Positions 50,301-59,232 are shown, counted from the first letter of the stretch. The stretch: DNA of 64,000 nt from Oncomelania hupensis (GCA_036898135.1 CM072511.1:155232051-155296050), one strand, 5' to 3'. Program-made: numbers and translations. Notes: generated by a model from the sequence alone, not told the origin.

Positions 50301-53300
50301 ACGATTTTTCATGTTTCACCACACGAGAGTTACTCCAAGGGAATCAATAAACGAAAGGTTGTGTCCCGCAAAGTTTGCTGACCTCTCTTACTATACTGCT
50401 AAAGTTATACGAAAGTCGTTGAGTTTAAATGGATGTGCGTGCATCTTTCACGCAACGAAAGGGTAATGAAACGAAACTCTAACAAAATTCTATCTATATT
50501 TCTCTAATGTCAGTGACATGTGGCCATTTTTTAGGCTTTCTGATACTTGATAGCCATCAGGCGATGTGATAGTAATATTTAGTAAGTAATTGGCTGTCAA
50601 ACTTGCATTGTCGCAGTAAATCAGATTGTATGTACATGTATGATATTTGCCATGTCAGTCAGATTGGAATCGGGCTGGACGTTATATATCAGGGCTATTC
50701 TGAAGCCTACTTGATTTGCGCATGCGCTGGAAGTGTACATGACCTGATTACTGTAGCTATAACGGTTTTAATTTGATTGGCTGCCACTGTGTGGTGCAAC
50801 AAAACATTTTAGAGCAGGTTCTAAATCACAAAACAATTTTTTTGGGTGGGAAATGTGGACTACAGATGTTTCAGACATGGTCACACGTGAAACATACTAA
50901 AAACGCGAAAAAAAAGTGCATATTTCACTAATGTTTTATTCATGATTTTTGTTGAGCATGTGATTTCACATTAAGGGTGCTAAACAGTTGTAAGCTTTAA
51001 CTTTCAATGTGAAATTATTTTTTGTGGTATGTCGATGTCACTCCAGGATATGCAGTTTAATGGGAGCACATGGACTTATACTGAGGTATGAATCGCGCAA
51101 GAATGGGTTTTCTTTCCTCACTCTCCTTACACGCTATTTGCTGTTGCCTGCTTCATCGTAAATGTTTATTTCCTACAGCTTATTAAGTTGTTTTGCAGTA
51201 CAAAACTTGCATGAAGTATTTATTTTTGTTTGGTAGCAACTACTTTTGATTCAGTACATATGTTTGCTTGCTTGGTGTTAACTGCATTGTTTGCTGTTCA
51301 GTAAAACATGAAGACAGTTTATTTTTATTTTCTTTCGTATTATTATTTTAACATTTATTTATTTAATTAGCTTTTTTTTCAAAAATTGTTTATTTATGTT
51401 ATATTATTGGGTGGGTGTTTTTTTTTAAATTATATGTCTATTTTTATTTTATTTTTGTTTTTGTCAAGTTGAACCATTTTTGCTTGATTGTGTGATTGTC
51501 TATGGGATGATGTCTCTAAACTTGCTCTAAATTTAATTCTATGGCGTTGGTTTTTGTGGCATGTTTGGTGCATGTGGTTTGAGATTAGCCAAAGTGCAGA
51601 TAATGTTTAGCTTGAGATCAAATGCCCAAAAGTTGTAAACAATGGCGGTGGTATTTGTTTTGCTGCTGTTGATGTTGTTAGTTGTGTGCGATGCTTGCAC
51701 TAACTATAATTGTACCACTAGTAATGCAAAATGTGTGCTGCACATAATATAAATTTCAAGCGATAATTATGTTATGTTAACCGTACCCATGGTATGGTAT
51801 GTTATGAGTCAGATATTCTTAATTTAAAGTCTTTCTTAGTTTCATTGATAAAATGATTTTTAGATTTTCATAAACATGTATATTACAGGCTGGAGAATTC
51901 TCCTCGGATACGCGAGTTTCCGAGGTTAACGAACTTACTTTCCGAGGTTTAAAAATTTGTTCCGAGGAAAAAAAAAAGGAGACGCAAATCGTAAATTAAC
52001 CACGTATGTTCGCTCCGCAAACCCATTCCAACGTTTTGCCTTACTCTGTACCATTTCCGGTAGAAGCGCGTGTTGATAATTGGGCGCACACCACGAAGTA
52101 TTTCCGCCCAGCAGAGACGCATGTTCTTTCACACGGTCCCTTTGAGTGTGAGAAGTTACATAAATGTCGCGCGCATCGCGGATTATTAACCGGGGAGAAG
52201 ATTTTCAAGAGGGAGACATCGCCAACAAATGGAATTGGGATTGGACGTCGAAAGTGGTAAAAGTGGAGGGAGTCGAGCAGCGTATCGGCTCTCATTTTCG
52301 AAAAGTTGATGCTGCAGGCATGGCTCGTTGCATCACATGCAACAAAGAAATTAGATACACTAATCGTGGTATTACAGCGCTCACTGAGCACTTCTTTACG
52401 AAGAAGCACAAATGTGCTGTGAAAGCACTATCTGCACAACGATACCAGGTAAGAGTTTGTTTGCTTAGTGGTTCCATCAAGACTAATTGAAACATAAGCC
52501 CTCTCCAGCCAAGAGACTTTGCACTAATACTAAGCCAGCAGTAACTTTACAAAAACAGAGCACCTTATCATCCTTTTTCAAATAGAGTATTGATTTGCTT
52601 TCTTTTTTTTTAAATTTTATTTAGATTTTAATACTAGGAAGCAAGCTTGTTTGTGACAGTTGCCATAATCTTGCATATGTTGACACAAACCTATTCAGGT
52701 TTTTTTTCCCAAGTAACAGTTTTTTTGTGTGTATGTGAACATTAGTCTTAATAATAATATAAAAAATAATAATGTCTATCTATGAATGCATGAATATTAT
52801 GAAAAACATCAAAATTTATCTCTCACAAAAAGCATACTTTTGGGGTTTTAAATGCTATAAAACTTTCAGCTTCAGGCCTTTGCCCCTCGTTTCGTTTCGT
52901 TCGTTTCGTTGAGTAGATTACCGTCCCCGGACACGGAAGCGTATAGGGGACTTATCCTTTGCCCCTGGACCTGACCAAGGGCTTTACGGCGGCCCCTGGA
53001 CCCCGACCGGATTTCAGAGTTTTATTTCTTCAGCTATTCTCCAGCCTGATATTAACATGCATAAACATTTGTACATTGTTATATGTGTGGAGGTAGTGGG
53101 CAGGGTGAGGTGGGGGATGAGCATTCATTATATCCCCCTTATGTGAGTGGCCTTGTGCACTGTGGTTCCGTTCTAACACCGGCAGTAAAGCATTGCCTAA
53201 CCACTGAAGGCACAGCAAAGGAATTCGGTACTTTGCTTTTTGCAGGATATGCTTGTACAATAAATATAATGTACAGGCTGGTTGAACAGTACAATACAAT

Positions 53301-56300
53301 ATGATACAATACAGCGAATCTCTATTACCTCAGAAAGGATTTCACAGGCACAGAATCACAATTTATATCTAGTACAAAAAATTGCTAAGAACTTTTTTTT
53401 AACATTACGTCATTTGCATGGGACAAAATGTAAGCTATTATGATTGTAGAATTTGATTGCTGATGATGAGAGCAGCCTACAAATGGCCAAATCAGAGGTT
53501 TGCTGAAATCATGGGCTACTTTCATCACTGGGAGATGAAACCAGAGATCAGCAATCCAATTCTACGTAACTACAGTCGCCGTAGGTTTTGCTTCATGCAT
53601 ATGCAGAATTTCAATTTCAATTCAATTTCAATGGTTGAATTTATTGTCTCTTCACGACAGTGATATTAGACAATTAATTTAGTTACAAAACAATAAAACA
53701 AACAACTGTAGTGATATCAGTTACAACACTGTTGATAAGGACGATTTCATGATGACGTTTACGATATCGTAAATAATAGGACTTCGCACAACTTCTCGAA
53801 TGTTACAAGTTGTTATGTTTACACCATTGTCTTTGTACATTGATTGCAGCACTGGGCAATCAACAATCAGATGTTGGACTGTAATGTTTTCTGAACATAT
53901 ACATGTAATATCTTTCACATATGTCGTACTCCATGAATTCAATCGTAATTTATAAACCAGCCTTGACACACTTCTAGGTCCTTTTACAGCACTTCCTAGT
54001 TTAACATTTCTGTAAGCAACTTTTTCCAAAAGGGCAAAATATTCACATGCAGCTAAGTCAACCTTGAGCATGACAGCGTCAGAATTGTCCGCTCCTGACT
54101 TAGCCAACGCATCCGAGAGCTCATTACCATAAATACCTACATGAGATGGTACCCAACAAAAAGTCACACTGGTACCTCTCATACGTAAACAATGTATAAG
54201 AAATCGTATTTCAAACAATAAATCTGTACGATTTTTGCTTTTCCAATTTCTTAAGGCAAGGAGCACAGCCTTAGAATCAACAAAAAGTACTACTTGAAGT
54301 ATTTGTTTAGGAATAGATAAAATGTATTCTGTAGCCATTAATATAGCAACAAGTTCACATGTGAATATTGATAAATTATTACCCAAACAAAAAGAACGGT
54401 TGATTTTTTGTGCGGGTATACTAAACCTTTCACCACATGCTGATGACTCGAGTATACTACCGTCTGTGAACACTTTTAAATGTTGCGAGTAATGGTTTGA
54501 AATATGCTCTTGAAACTCAGATTTAAGCATATTATCATTTTCATTTTTCTTTAACTCGGTGTAATCTAAATCAAATTCTGCTTTTAAGTGTTCCCAAGGT
54601 GGAATTCTTGGAGAAACAGGCATTATCGGAATGTTTGCAATATCAATATTACATTCCATCATAATGTCCTGTGTATAGTCTTGTGTTGTTTGAATATAAG
54701 AAATATTCTGTGTTACTTTTGGATATTGTGTTTTCGAAAAGTTTATAATTTCCTCTTTTACTGAGTTCTCTACAGACAAACCTCGTATCAAATATTTTGC
54801 AGTTGCTAATTTTCGTTGTTCTGACAATGACAGTAAACCACACTCCTTATACACATTTAATGTGTTTGTGTGCACTGGAACACCCAGGGCCACTTTAATG
54901 GACTAAATGCATTTGCAGAAGTATTGGCAAACGTCATAGCCATTTTCAGTAGGGAGTTACTTTTCAACCCCTCTGTAGATCAGCAATAGATTTTATGTGT
55001 GTGCTAGATCGGTGCAATCAATGCAAAAATTAGTTTTTGCTACTCTAACAGAAGCTGTTGTCTTAGTTTACAAGCTTCAGAAATAAATATATCAATAGTA
55101 GATTTTCTGTGAGTGCTTCCATGCATTGTGAGAAATCCGCAAACAGTTTATAGTACTAATAAATGGGCCTTCGCTTTTGCTGTACATGGATTTAATGGAA
55201 CTTTTATTTACAAGTTGTGCATTTTGTTTCCCATCACAGCCTATTCATTGGGTACATGTTTTTGTTAACGTTTAATATATTTTGTTATTTTTTTGTATTC
55301 TACATTTTTTTCATTTTTCTTTAAGTACCTGCTTTTGTTCAAGTTTATTATTTTTTATTTTGTTATTTTGTATTCATTTATTTATTCTGGAGGCATTTTC
55401 AGTCTCCTTGTTGACTTTTAAAGCATGAATATGCATGATTTGTTTTGTTGCTTATTATTACATTTGACAAATGTTTTAATTTAAATTTATTTATTTAAAT
55501 TTTGTATTTCAAATCTGGAAAGCATTTTGAGTTTGTTTCGTTTTTGACTTTCAATTCAAAGGGAGTTTGTCGTTTGTTACTTTCATTGTTGTAGTTCTTT
55601 GACCAATTCACAACCTCCCTACCCCTTTTCTCCCCATATTTCCACACCTGTTTGGGTTGTATTTTATTTGGGATCCTTTTCACAGTTAATTTTCATCCCA
55701 CTATAATGCTCAGTGTGGTGGATAAAAATTTAAAAAATAAAATTTTTTAGTGGTAAACTCATGTGGGCGCCTTGACCTTATAAAATTTAATGTAGAATAT
55801 TTTTTTTTTTACATTTATGGACTTGATTGGGTTATATTAACATACATTCCTAATTTCTGTATTTGACAGTTTTATCCATATGTATATGTGTGTATGCATA
55901 TATAAATTAAATATATATTAAAAAAACGGAAACTGCGATGGTATGGCCACCTCACCCGATCTTCAGGTCTTGCAAAGACCATCCTGCAAGGCACAGTGCA
56001 AGGAGGTAGAAGAAGAGGGAGACCGGAAAAGAGGTGGGAGGACAACATTTGAGAATGGACTGGCTTGACTCTGAGCAAAACCATCAGAGGACAGAGGAAG
56101 ATCGAGTACACTGGTCAAACGATCATATGTGGTGCCCCTACAACCTCTGAGTTACGGGATAGGATAGGATAGGATAGGGGATATATATATTTTTGTGCTT
56201 TACGAATACGAATACGATCACTTTATTATCTCAATCAAAGAGAAATTCACTTTTTTTGCTATAAATGTTACTAGATTAAACAAAAATTGTACTGAATGTT

Positions 56301-57779
56301 ATTAATTGAAAAATATAAGAAATATTAGTCATTGGATTCTTCTTCTTTTCATTTTAAAAAATATTTATTGAAATTTGTGTGTACTGTATGTGGCATTGAT
56401 ATTGATGAAACAAAACACACACACATAGGAATTAATTGGTTTCATGTTTGCCAGATGTTCATGCGTAAGTAAGAAAATATTAATGAATCTCTAAAACTAG
56501 GGTATTTTTTATGTAATCGTTCGTTTTAAGCGCTGTTGTTTAGCTTTGATTGCTTTTATTTATTTATTTAACCCTTACCTTGATGTAAATACCCAACATT
56601 TATGAAGGAAAGAAATGGTTCTGTGTTCAATTATTTGAAAACCGCATAACAGCCTTTAAATAGTTAAATTAATGTTTAGGGTGGTCTTCGTCCTTTGTCC
56701 AATGTGGTGATGAAAGGGAGGGAAGCCATTCATTTCAGATATGGTAAAAGGGAAATAACTGCGATCAATAGAACCAAATGAATTGTATAGCTCGACTTTA
56801 GTCATGACAACCAGCTTAAGGTCTAAATGCTGCACAAACAGCTGTACATAATTCCTTTAAGGGTAATAAAGATTGCTTGAATTGAATTGGAATTGTTTGT
56901 GTGCAGGCGCTACAGCTCAAACATGACCAGACCGGCCTGTGTCTACAGCTGATGACGGGTCCCAGACTGGTCATGCAGAGCTGCCGCGAGAACATTGAAA
57001 GCCAGATCTGGCGCTTTGAGAAATCGGGACTGCCCACCAGCATCTCCGACGAAAACGAGGACTTGTCAGAAATCCATGGAAAGCCTGCAGCAACCATTGC
57101 CCAGTCCCAGAACCAGAACCAGCCCCAGCAGGAGGAGAAGAAGAAGAACAAAAAGCCTCCTAGAGAAATGCTGGACGAGTTTGAGATGCAGCTTAGGCAA
57201 GGTCAGGCTAGGCCAGGTGGCAGACCTATGCCAGGTGGCGGACCTATGCGGGGTGATCCAGTGGTGCAGGGTGGACCTATGACTGGTGGCCCAAAGCCAG
57301 CAGGATCGATGCTTTTTGGTGGACCCATACCCGGTGATGACCCAAAGCCCGGTGGTGGGGCCAGGCCAGGCCGACACCCAATGCCGATGAACCCCGAGAT
57401 ACTGGGAGACAACATGCCTATGCAATCCCAAGCAGGGAAAGGCGGTAGTGGGTTGCAAGTCATGCGGATCAACCACGGGGCACCCAACATGCAAATGGGA
57501 GGCGCGCCCAAAATGCCCAGAGGTGGTGGTGCACCTCCACCAATGATGCAGCAAGGAGGAAGCAGACGCAGGAAATCCAGGGGTAAGATGCCTCCTCCTC
57601 AGATGTTGGGAAACATGCCTCCCAACATGCTTCCTGATGCCTTGATGAACATGCCTATTATGCCTGGGGTAGGGAAAGGAGTGGGGAGGGGGGCAGCCAG
57701 TAACAACGCAGCCATGGAAGAGTTTATCAACAGACAACTTTACCATGAAGCCAACAGAGCCACAAAGCCAGGTACCTGA
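35797..57779 (+). CDS. Polypeptide N-acetylgalactosaminyltransferase (GALNT family, GT27), 11 coding exons
   Basis: The enzyme transfers GalNAc from UDP-GalNAc to Ser/Thr of secretory proteins, starting mucin-type O-glycosylation in the Golgi. Coding exons are 35797-35919, 36941-37164, 39538-39704, 41063-41240, 41894-42097, 43158-43275, 45619-45804, 47623-47757, 48310-48414, 49278-49412 and 56907-57779. All introns are GT-AG and the phases agree, giving 2448 bases and about 815 residues. Residues 8-27 form the signal anchor. The stem motif [11 protein letters not shown], the nucleotide-binding VVIPFHNE segment, the metal-binding D222-S-H224 and G-H356, and WGGENLE (328-334) mark the catalytic domain. 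Residues ~440-565 form a ricin-B lectin with the GalNAc-binding CLD in the alpha repeat and QIW in the gamma repeat. Residues ~566-815 are an atypical Gly/Pro/Met-rich extension. The family is certain; which GALNT subfamily it belongs to is not. There is no evidence on expression. Confidence 0.93.
36215..36460 (+). repeat. SINE-like tail and (GAT)n array
   Basis: GAGCGCTTAGAGCC and TTGCGCTGTATAC lead into ATTATT and then (GAT)n to 36418. A T-run follows at about 36440-36463. Confidence 0.8.
36941..37164 (+). CDS. GALNT exon 2: stem region
   Basis: The exon encodes residues 42 to 116. The acceptor is TTTTCACAG and the donor GG|GTAGGT, phase 2. The end of the exon carries the family's stem signature [16 protein letters not shown] followed by RP-G. 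The preceding stretch (VILPPGEKD) matches the usual spacing before that motif. Confidence 0.92.
37480..38335 (+). repeat. AGGTCA-rich interspersed repeat
   Basis: The region holds many copies of GGTCA or GGTCAAGGTCA on the plus strand (for example 38091-38101, 38115-38130, 38221-38250) and ends with CACATAAGGAGCATGTGAG. It resembles a dispersed molluscan repeat known to me only by its AAGGTCA character. No frame is coding. It lies in the GALNT intron. Confidence 0.55.
38385..38470 (+). repeat. Dispersed repeat, copy 1
   Basis: CCTTCCACAGGGGAGGCGGCCCAGAATTTCCCGATAAAAAGGG occurs here (given in parts: GGGGAGGCGGCCCAG, AATTTCCC). Its reverse complement lies at 63885-63945. The copies are short and non-coding. 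Confidence 0.6.
38930..39130 (+). repeat. (ACAG)n/(ACAC)n microsatellite
   Basis: ACAG and ACAC tetramers with GGAC variants. A (G)11 run lies at about 39163-39175. Confidence 0.95.
39538..39704 (+). CDS. GALNT exon 3: start of catalytic domain
   Basis: The exon completes the codon for Gly then reads [22 protein letters not shown] and ILVDDASD, the start of the GT-A fold and UDP-sugar site. The canonical FHNEAWS is FHNEWPS here, so the Trp is moved by one position. The acceptor lies directly after a (TG)n tract (GCTGTAG). The donor is CTCA|GTGGGT. Confidence 0.92.
39815..40174 (-). pseudogene. Unidentified zinc-ribbon coding fragment with adjacent A-tract
   Basis: On the minus strand an open frame of 113 codons lacks an ATG (an upstream TAA precedes GTG) and ends at TAA 39833-39835. 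It contains [16 protein letters not shown] and FCQKC, a CxC...CxxC zinc-ribbon pattern, with protein-like composition. Twelve T on the + strand (an A-run on the coding strand) lie about ten bases past the stop. This suggests a retrocopied 3' coding piece or a transposon-carried exon. The protein is not recognised. Confidence 0.4.
40297..40785. mobile_element. MITE with inverted ends abutting TA repeats
   Basis: The left end 40321-40352 (ACTCTTATACGCACCGGAATG) and right end 40731-40765 are inverted repeats of each other over about 35 bases with few mismatches. Both abut (TA)n. Inside, 40361-40466 is a second long inverted repeat (TGACGGAAAGAGCG and CGCTCTTTCCGTCA, with AGTGCAAGGGTT and AACCCTTGCACT-like arms). 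There is no coding sequence. A TA target suggests a Tc1/mariner-type origin. Confidence 0.65.
41063..41240 (+). CDS. GALNT exon 4: catalytic D-x-H motif
   Basis: The exon encodes the helix [13 protein letters not shown], the [12 protein letters not shown] segment and then [14 protein letters not shown]222 and H224 are the Mn2+-binding D-x-H of the family. The second Cys usual in this loop (family CECN) is Val here (MEVN). The acceptor is TTCTGTGCAG and the donor TG|GTAAGA, splitting the Trp codon. Confidence 0.93.
41894..42097 (+). CDS. GALNT exon 5: mid catalytic domain
   Basis: The exon begins with G to complete Trp231 and reads [21 protein letters not shown] and YGFDWRLIF, corresponding to the family VISDDTFEY and GGFNWKLNF segments. 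The usual VCPVIDVI strand is replaced by a divergent MGHLDYIL. The donor is CC|GTATGT. Confidence 0.9.
42711..42773 (+). repeat. (ATT)n microsatellite
   Basis: 21 ATT units in the intron before GALNT exon 6. Upstream 42508-42600 resembles 23715-23795 (TTTCACAAAT, CGTTTGAGT-like), a further dispersed repeat. Confidence 0.9.
43158..43275 (+). CDS. GALNT exon 6: WGGENLE motif
   Basis: The exon encodes [44 protein letters not shown] is the acceptor/catalytic Gal/GalNAc-T motif and is intact. The acceptor is TGTTTCAG and the donor AGA|GTAAGT, phase 0. VGPGFV in place of the common AGGLF is unusual among typical GALNTs and is closer to the GALNT8/9-like group, from memory. Confidence 0.93.
43605..43930 (+). 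repeat. Repeat X copy 3 (most complete)
   Basis: Runs from GGTCACTAGGACTTCC to GGACCTAAAGCAATAATC with an ATGTA repeat tail, reverse-complementary to the copies at 2928 and 3603. It lies in a GALNT intron. Confidence 0.75.
43979..44494 (+). mobile_element. (TCCTA)-tail LINE copy F, 5'-truncated
   Basis: The frame 44025-44393 reads [31 protein letters not shown] and [10 protein letters not shown], the family's C-terminal region. It ends in GGGATAAAATAGGATA. A short deletion replaces part of the [10 protein letters not shown] segment. Confidence 0.85.
44969..45612 (+). pseudogene. Decayed tandem copy of GALNT exon 7, split by a piggyBac-type element
   Basis: The sequence starts with ATTTGGA exactly like the true exon at 45619, and continues [12 protein letters not shown] against true [12 protein letters not shown]. 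After removal of the element at 45069-45560 it reads [18 protein letters not shown], which aligns with [17 protein letters not shown] one-base insertion after ATTTGGA, an extra GQRQ segment and the absence of an AG acceptor show that it is not spliced in. The copy ends six bases before the true acceptor, so an approximately 158-base tandem duplication is implied. Confidence 0.72.
45065..45560 (+). mobile_element. Short piggyBac-type element with TTAA target sites
   Basis: A 488-base insert is flanked on both sides by TTAA. Its ends are CCTCTTGAACCC and GGGTTCAAAGGG, imperfect inverted repeats of the CCYTTTGAACCC type used by piggyBac elements. Subterminal palindromes at 45081-45101 and 45122-45144 share GACCGATA and CGGTCT. 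An internal 42-codon frame (45316-45444) reads [18 protein letters not shown], the acidic N-terminus style of piggyBac transposases. No transposase core is present, so it is a non-autonomous deletion derivative. Confidence 0.75.
45619..45804 (+). CDS. GALNT exon 7: metal-binding His
   Basis: The exon reads [18 protein letters not shown], then [14 protein letters not shown] and [11 protein letters not shown]356 of the GH pair is the third metal ligand of the family. The usual CSHVGH is CSKLGH here. The acceptor is GTGACAG and the donor AAG|GTACAA, both phase 0. Confidence 0.93.
46640..46793 (+). repeat. (ATT)n microsatellite before LINE copy G
   Basis: About 150 bases of ATT triplets with a few ATATT interruptions. 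A second array follows the LINE at 47333-47375. Confidence 0.95.
46794..47335 (+). mobile_element. (TCCTA)-tail LINE copy G, 5'-truncated
   Basis: It begins at GCTGCCCTGACAAGG directly after an (ATT)n array and ends in GGACAGGATAGGATAGGAT before another (ATT)n array. The C-terminal frame ([14 protein letters not shown] to the GYGTG end) is intact. It lies in the GALNT intron before exon 8. Confidence 0.88.
47623..47757 (+). CDS. GALNT exon 8: end of catalytic domain
   Basis: The exon encodes [33 protein letters not shown], the family's linker from catalytic to lectin domain. The acceptor and the first 29 bases are duplicated 41 bases upstream (47570-47610). Only the downstream acceptor is productive, because splicing to the upstream one meets TGA after ten codons. 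The donor is GCA|GTATGT. Confidence 0.9.
48310..48414 (+). CDS. GALNT exon 9: lectin alpha repeat
   Basis: The exon reads [19 protein letters not shown] and [10 protein letters not shown]454-L-D456 is the CLD signature that in GALNT lectin alpha repeats binds GalNAc. The acceptor is CCATCACAG and the donor CAG|GTTTGT, phase 0. Confidence 0.9.
49278..49412 (+). CDS. GALNT exon 10: lectin beta repeat
   Basis: The exon encodes residues 481-525, including Cys496 and Cys513 spaced as in a ricin-B repeat and HTW in place of QxW. The CLD motif is degenerate (CVG). The acceptor is TTTTCAG and the donor CAG|GTGAAT, phase 0. The next intron is 7.5 kb. Confidence 0.88.
49610..49800 (+). repeat. 97-base tandem duplication
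   Basis: TGATTATTTGGACCCT occurs at about 49647 and 49744 with similar CTTCTGCTTCTCC-type pyrimidine sequence after each, so the unit is about 97 bases. Confidence 0.75.
49947..50110 (+). repeat. tRNA-Thr-derived SINE copy 2
   Basis: Same architecture as the copy at 16956: box A GGGTAGCTCAGTTGG, box B GGTTCGAATCC, loop CTTGTAA (anticodon TGT). The body GTGTGATCATCAACTAG, CTGGTGTCA, GTGACTATAATCTTC aligns with the first copy. It lies in the last GALNT intron. Confidence 0.82.
50111..52163. other. Intronic sequence, no feature recognised
   Basis: AT-rich GALNT intron sequence with T-runs. CpG content rises from about 51900 toward the zinc-finger exon at 52164. Confidence 0.5.
52164..52448 (+). 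CDS. Candidate first exon of an unidentified zinc-finger gene, nested in the last GALNT intron
   Basis: The ATG at 52164 opens 95 codons that end in CAG|GTAAGA, a strong donor. The frame contains [10 protein letters not shown], then H and H (C-x2-C-x17-H-x4-H), a BED-like or C2H2 finger of the kind seen at the N-terminus of hAT-related transposases and their domesticated relatives. The preceding residues ([22 protein letters not shown]) are unknown to me. The bases just upstream are richer in CpG than the surroundings, which would suit a promoter. I found no downstream exon. It may be a domesticated transposase exon or a real small gene. Confidence 0.45.
53608..54900 (-). mobile_element. I-like LINE 3' portion with RNase H, copy 2
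   Basis: The minus frame 53721-54893 (390 codons) starts [15 protein letters not shown], matching copy 1, and has no stop. The 3' side has AATAAA on the minus sense and ends in (TTCAA)n-like sequence at about 53610. It lies in the last GALNT intron, opposite in orientation to the gene. Confidence 0.82.
53721..54893 (-). CDS. LINE-encoded RNase H domain (copy 2)
   Basis: RNase HI residues are all present: FTDGS, TCELVAI, FVDSKA and NELSDALAK, with [10 protein letters not shown] before the last Asp. It is followed by [15 protein letters not shown] and a Cys, the same CCHC-like motif as the copy at 5328. The two copies share the fold and order but are clearly diverged in sequence, so they represent two related element lineages. 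RT sequence upstream is missing. Confidence 0.8.
   Translation of the reverse strand: MALGVPVHTNTLNVYKECGLLSLSEQRKLATAKYLIRGLSVENSVKEEIINFSKTQYPKVTQNISYIQTTQDYTQDIMMECNIDIANIPIMPVSPRIPPWEHLKAEFDLDYTELKKNENDNMLKSEFQEHISNHYSQHLKVFTDGSILESSACGERFSIPAQKINRSFCLGNNLSIFTCELVAILMATEYILSIPKQILQVVLFVDSKAVLLALRNWKSKNRTDLLFEIRFLIHCLRMRGTSVTFCWVPSHVGIYGNELSDALAKSGADNSDAVMLKVDLAACEYFALLEKVAYRNVKLGSAVKGPRSVSRLVYKLRLNSWSTTYVKDITCICSENITVQHLIVDCPVLQSMYKDNGVNITTCNIREVVRSPIIYDIVNVIMKSSLSTVL
55920..56180 (+). mobile_element. (TCCTA)-tail LINE copy H, short
   Basis: About 250 bases from AAAACGGAAACTGCGATGG to GATAGGATAGGATAGG, preceded by an AT-rich TATATA stretch. It matches the last 80 codons of the family and ends in the tail. 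Confidence 0.82.
56907..57779 (+). CDS. GALNT exon 11: lectin gamma repeat plus Gly/Pro/Met-rich tail
   Basis: The acceptor is TTTGTGTGCAG. Residues 526-565 complete the lectin gamma repeat: [10 protein letters not shown] lacks the Asp of CLD, and SQIWRFE keeps QxW. The frame then stays open for about 250 residues. It begins with a charged Gln/Lys segment ([11 protein letters not shown]), continues through many PGG-PM and GGP repeats, a basic patch ([11 protein letters not shown]) and a [13 protein letters not shown] segment, and ends in [15 protein letters not shown]. The stop is TGA at 57777. Ordinary GALNTs end shortly after the lectin, so the tail is an addition. Confidence 0.9.
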   Translation, partial: ALQLKHDQTGLCLQLMTGPRLVMQSCRENIESQIWRFEKSGLPTSISDENEDLSEIHGKPAATIAQSQNQNQPQQEEKKKNKKPPREMLDEFEMQLRQGQARPGGRPMPGGGPMRGDPVVQGGPMTGGPKPAGSMLFGGPIPGDDPKPGGGARPGRHPMPMNPEILGDNMPMQSQAGKGGSGLQVMRINHGAPNMQMGGAPKMPRGGGAPPPMMQQGGSRRRKSRGKMPPPQMLGNMPPNMLPDALMNMPIMPGVGKGVGRGAASNNAAMEEFINRQLYHEANRATKPGT

Positions 57780-58700
57780 TGGTACAGAGTAGAGTGTATT
57801 CATCATCATGACTATGGAATAATGATTAAATGTTGTAGAGTAACGCCTTTTTCATTTTATTTTCTTCTTCTTCTTCTTCTCTTTTTTTGGGGGGGGAAAC
57901 ATAAACCTATAATTTGAGGATATTGCATCTTGGTGTTTTATTTCCAGTGCAGCATTATGGTGGTCGAGATATTTGTATGTATATGTGAGCAATATTGGTG
58001 GGGTTGTTTCTTAGATGATATTGGTAATGATAGGTAGTGATTTGCTGGTTAAGGCAAGAGAGATTGTTTAATATATTATTGGTGTATGGTTAAGACTAAA
58101 GTCGTTGTTTAATGTATGGTGTATTTTGCATGATGCTAAACATGAATGCAATAGATGCATTGATGCAGACGTTTGAAATCTGAGCAGGAAGATGTACGTT
58201 CTGTTGCTTCATTGGGTCAAAGAATTCCATATTTGCAATGACAGTCAGGTGGTGTGTGAAAAGTTTTGTGTTGATTTTGCTAAATGATGGCATAACAGCT
58301 TTCAGAGATTGATCAAGAATGAATGTGCATGCATGCGTATGTGTGTGTGAGGGGGGAAGTAATGTGTGATCATAAATGTGTGATCATAAATGTGTGTGAA
58401 TGGGCTATACATACATACTTTGTGTGTGTTTGTGTGTATGTATGTGTGTGTGTTGTATAACCATTTTTCTTGCATCATATTTCCAGTACAAAACTAGTTG
58501 GAAGACATTTTTAAAGATGTATACTTTTGCTGGTGTGATAAGTTTATGCAGCACAATCGATATCTGATAAATTTGATATATTCTACATTTAATAAATTGT
58601 ATATGAATGAGTGTGCATGTTTGTGTCCTGGGGGCCTACAGGAAAGGAGCAGCTGTTGCCAGCTGGAAAAGCTCTATAAATAAAAACATTCAATCTATAA
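57780..58700 (+). other. Probable GALNT 3' UTR
   Basis: This stretch contains no credible frame. AATAAA occurs near 58590 and again near 58680, so the transcript may end within about 0.9 kb of the stop codon. It also holds a short tandem repeat (GTGTGATCATAAAT, about 58365-58392) and (TG)-rich patches. The end is inferred only from the signals. Confidence 0.4.
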
Positions 58701-59232
58701 ATACACTAAAATCAAGGGCTGGAGAGGGAGGATGGCTTTGAACATCTATTTTTATTTTGGGAGATGGGTGTGTGTGTGGGCGCGTGTGCCTGTGCGTGGG
58801 GTCTGCAGTCTGTGCAGATAATGTGCTTAATATCATAATTAATACATGATGATGAGTGTGAGGTGAGAATCCCACAAATCACTCATTATGTGATTACAAA
58901 TATTTTCCTCGGCTAATAATTGGTACACCTGTTTTGTATATCTGGTGAGATGCTGCATATCCTTGTGACGTTGTAGTCAGAAGTTCAGCGCTATGCAAGT
59001 AGGGCCTGCATTGGAACTGAATGTTGCTTGAGCTTTTAGTTTTGTGGTATACAGAGGTGCCAACCAGTACGGATTGACCTTAGTTAATTCCGGCAAAGTG
59101 AATTAAATACGGAAATACGGTAGCTTTTATAAAAATATGGAGGAGAAGTTGCCGATCGTTTATCTTTGCCAGCGGTGCTTCTATACCGGTTTCTGGTCTC
59201 ATAATAGTACTCCTGCACTCACTGAACGTCGA

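Noticed and set aside
53457..53663. 68-codon frame before the RNase H element
   Set aside because: No recognisable motif or splice signal, and it fits chance.
57066..57809. 247-codon minus-strand frame over GALNT exon 11
   Set aside because: Antisense shadow of a GC-rich coding exon.
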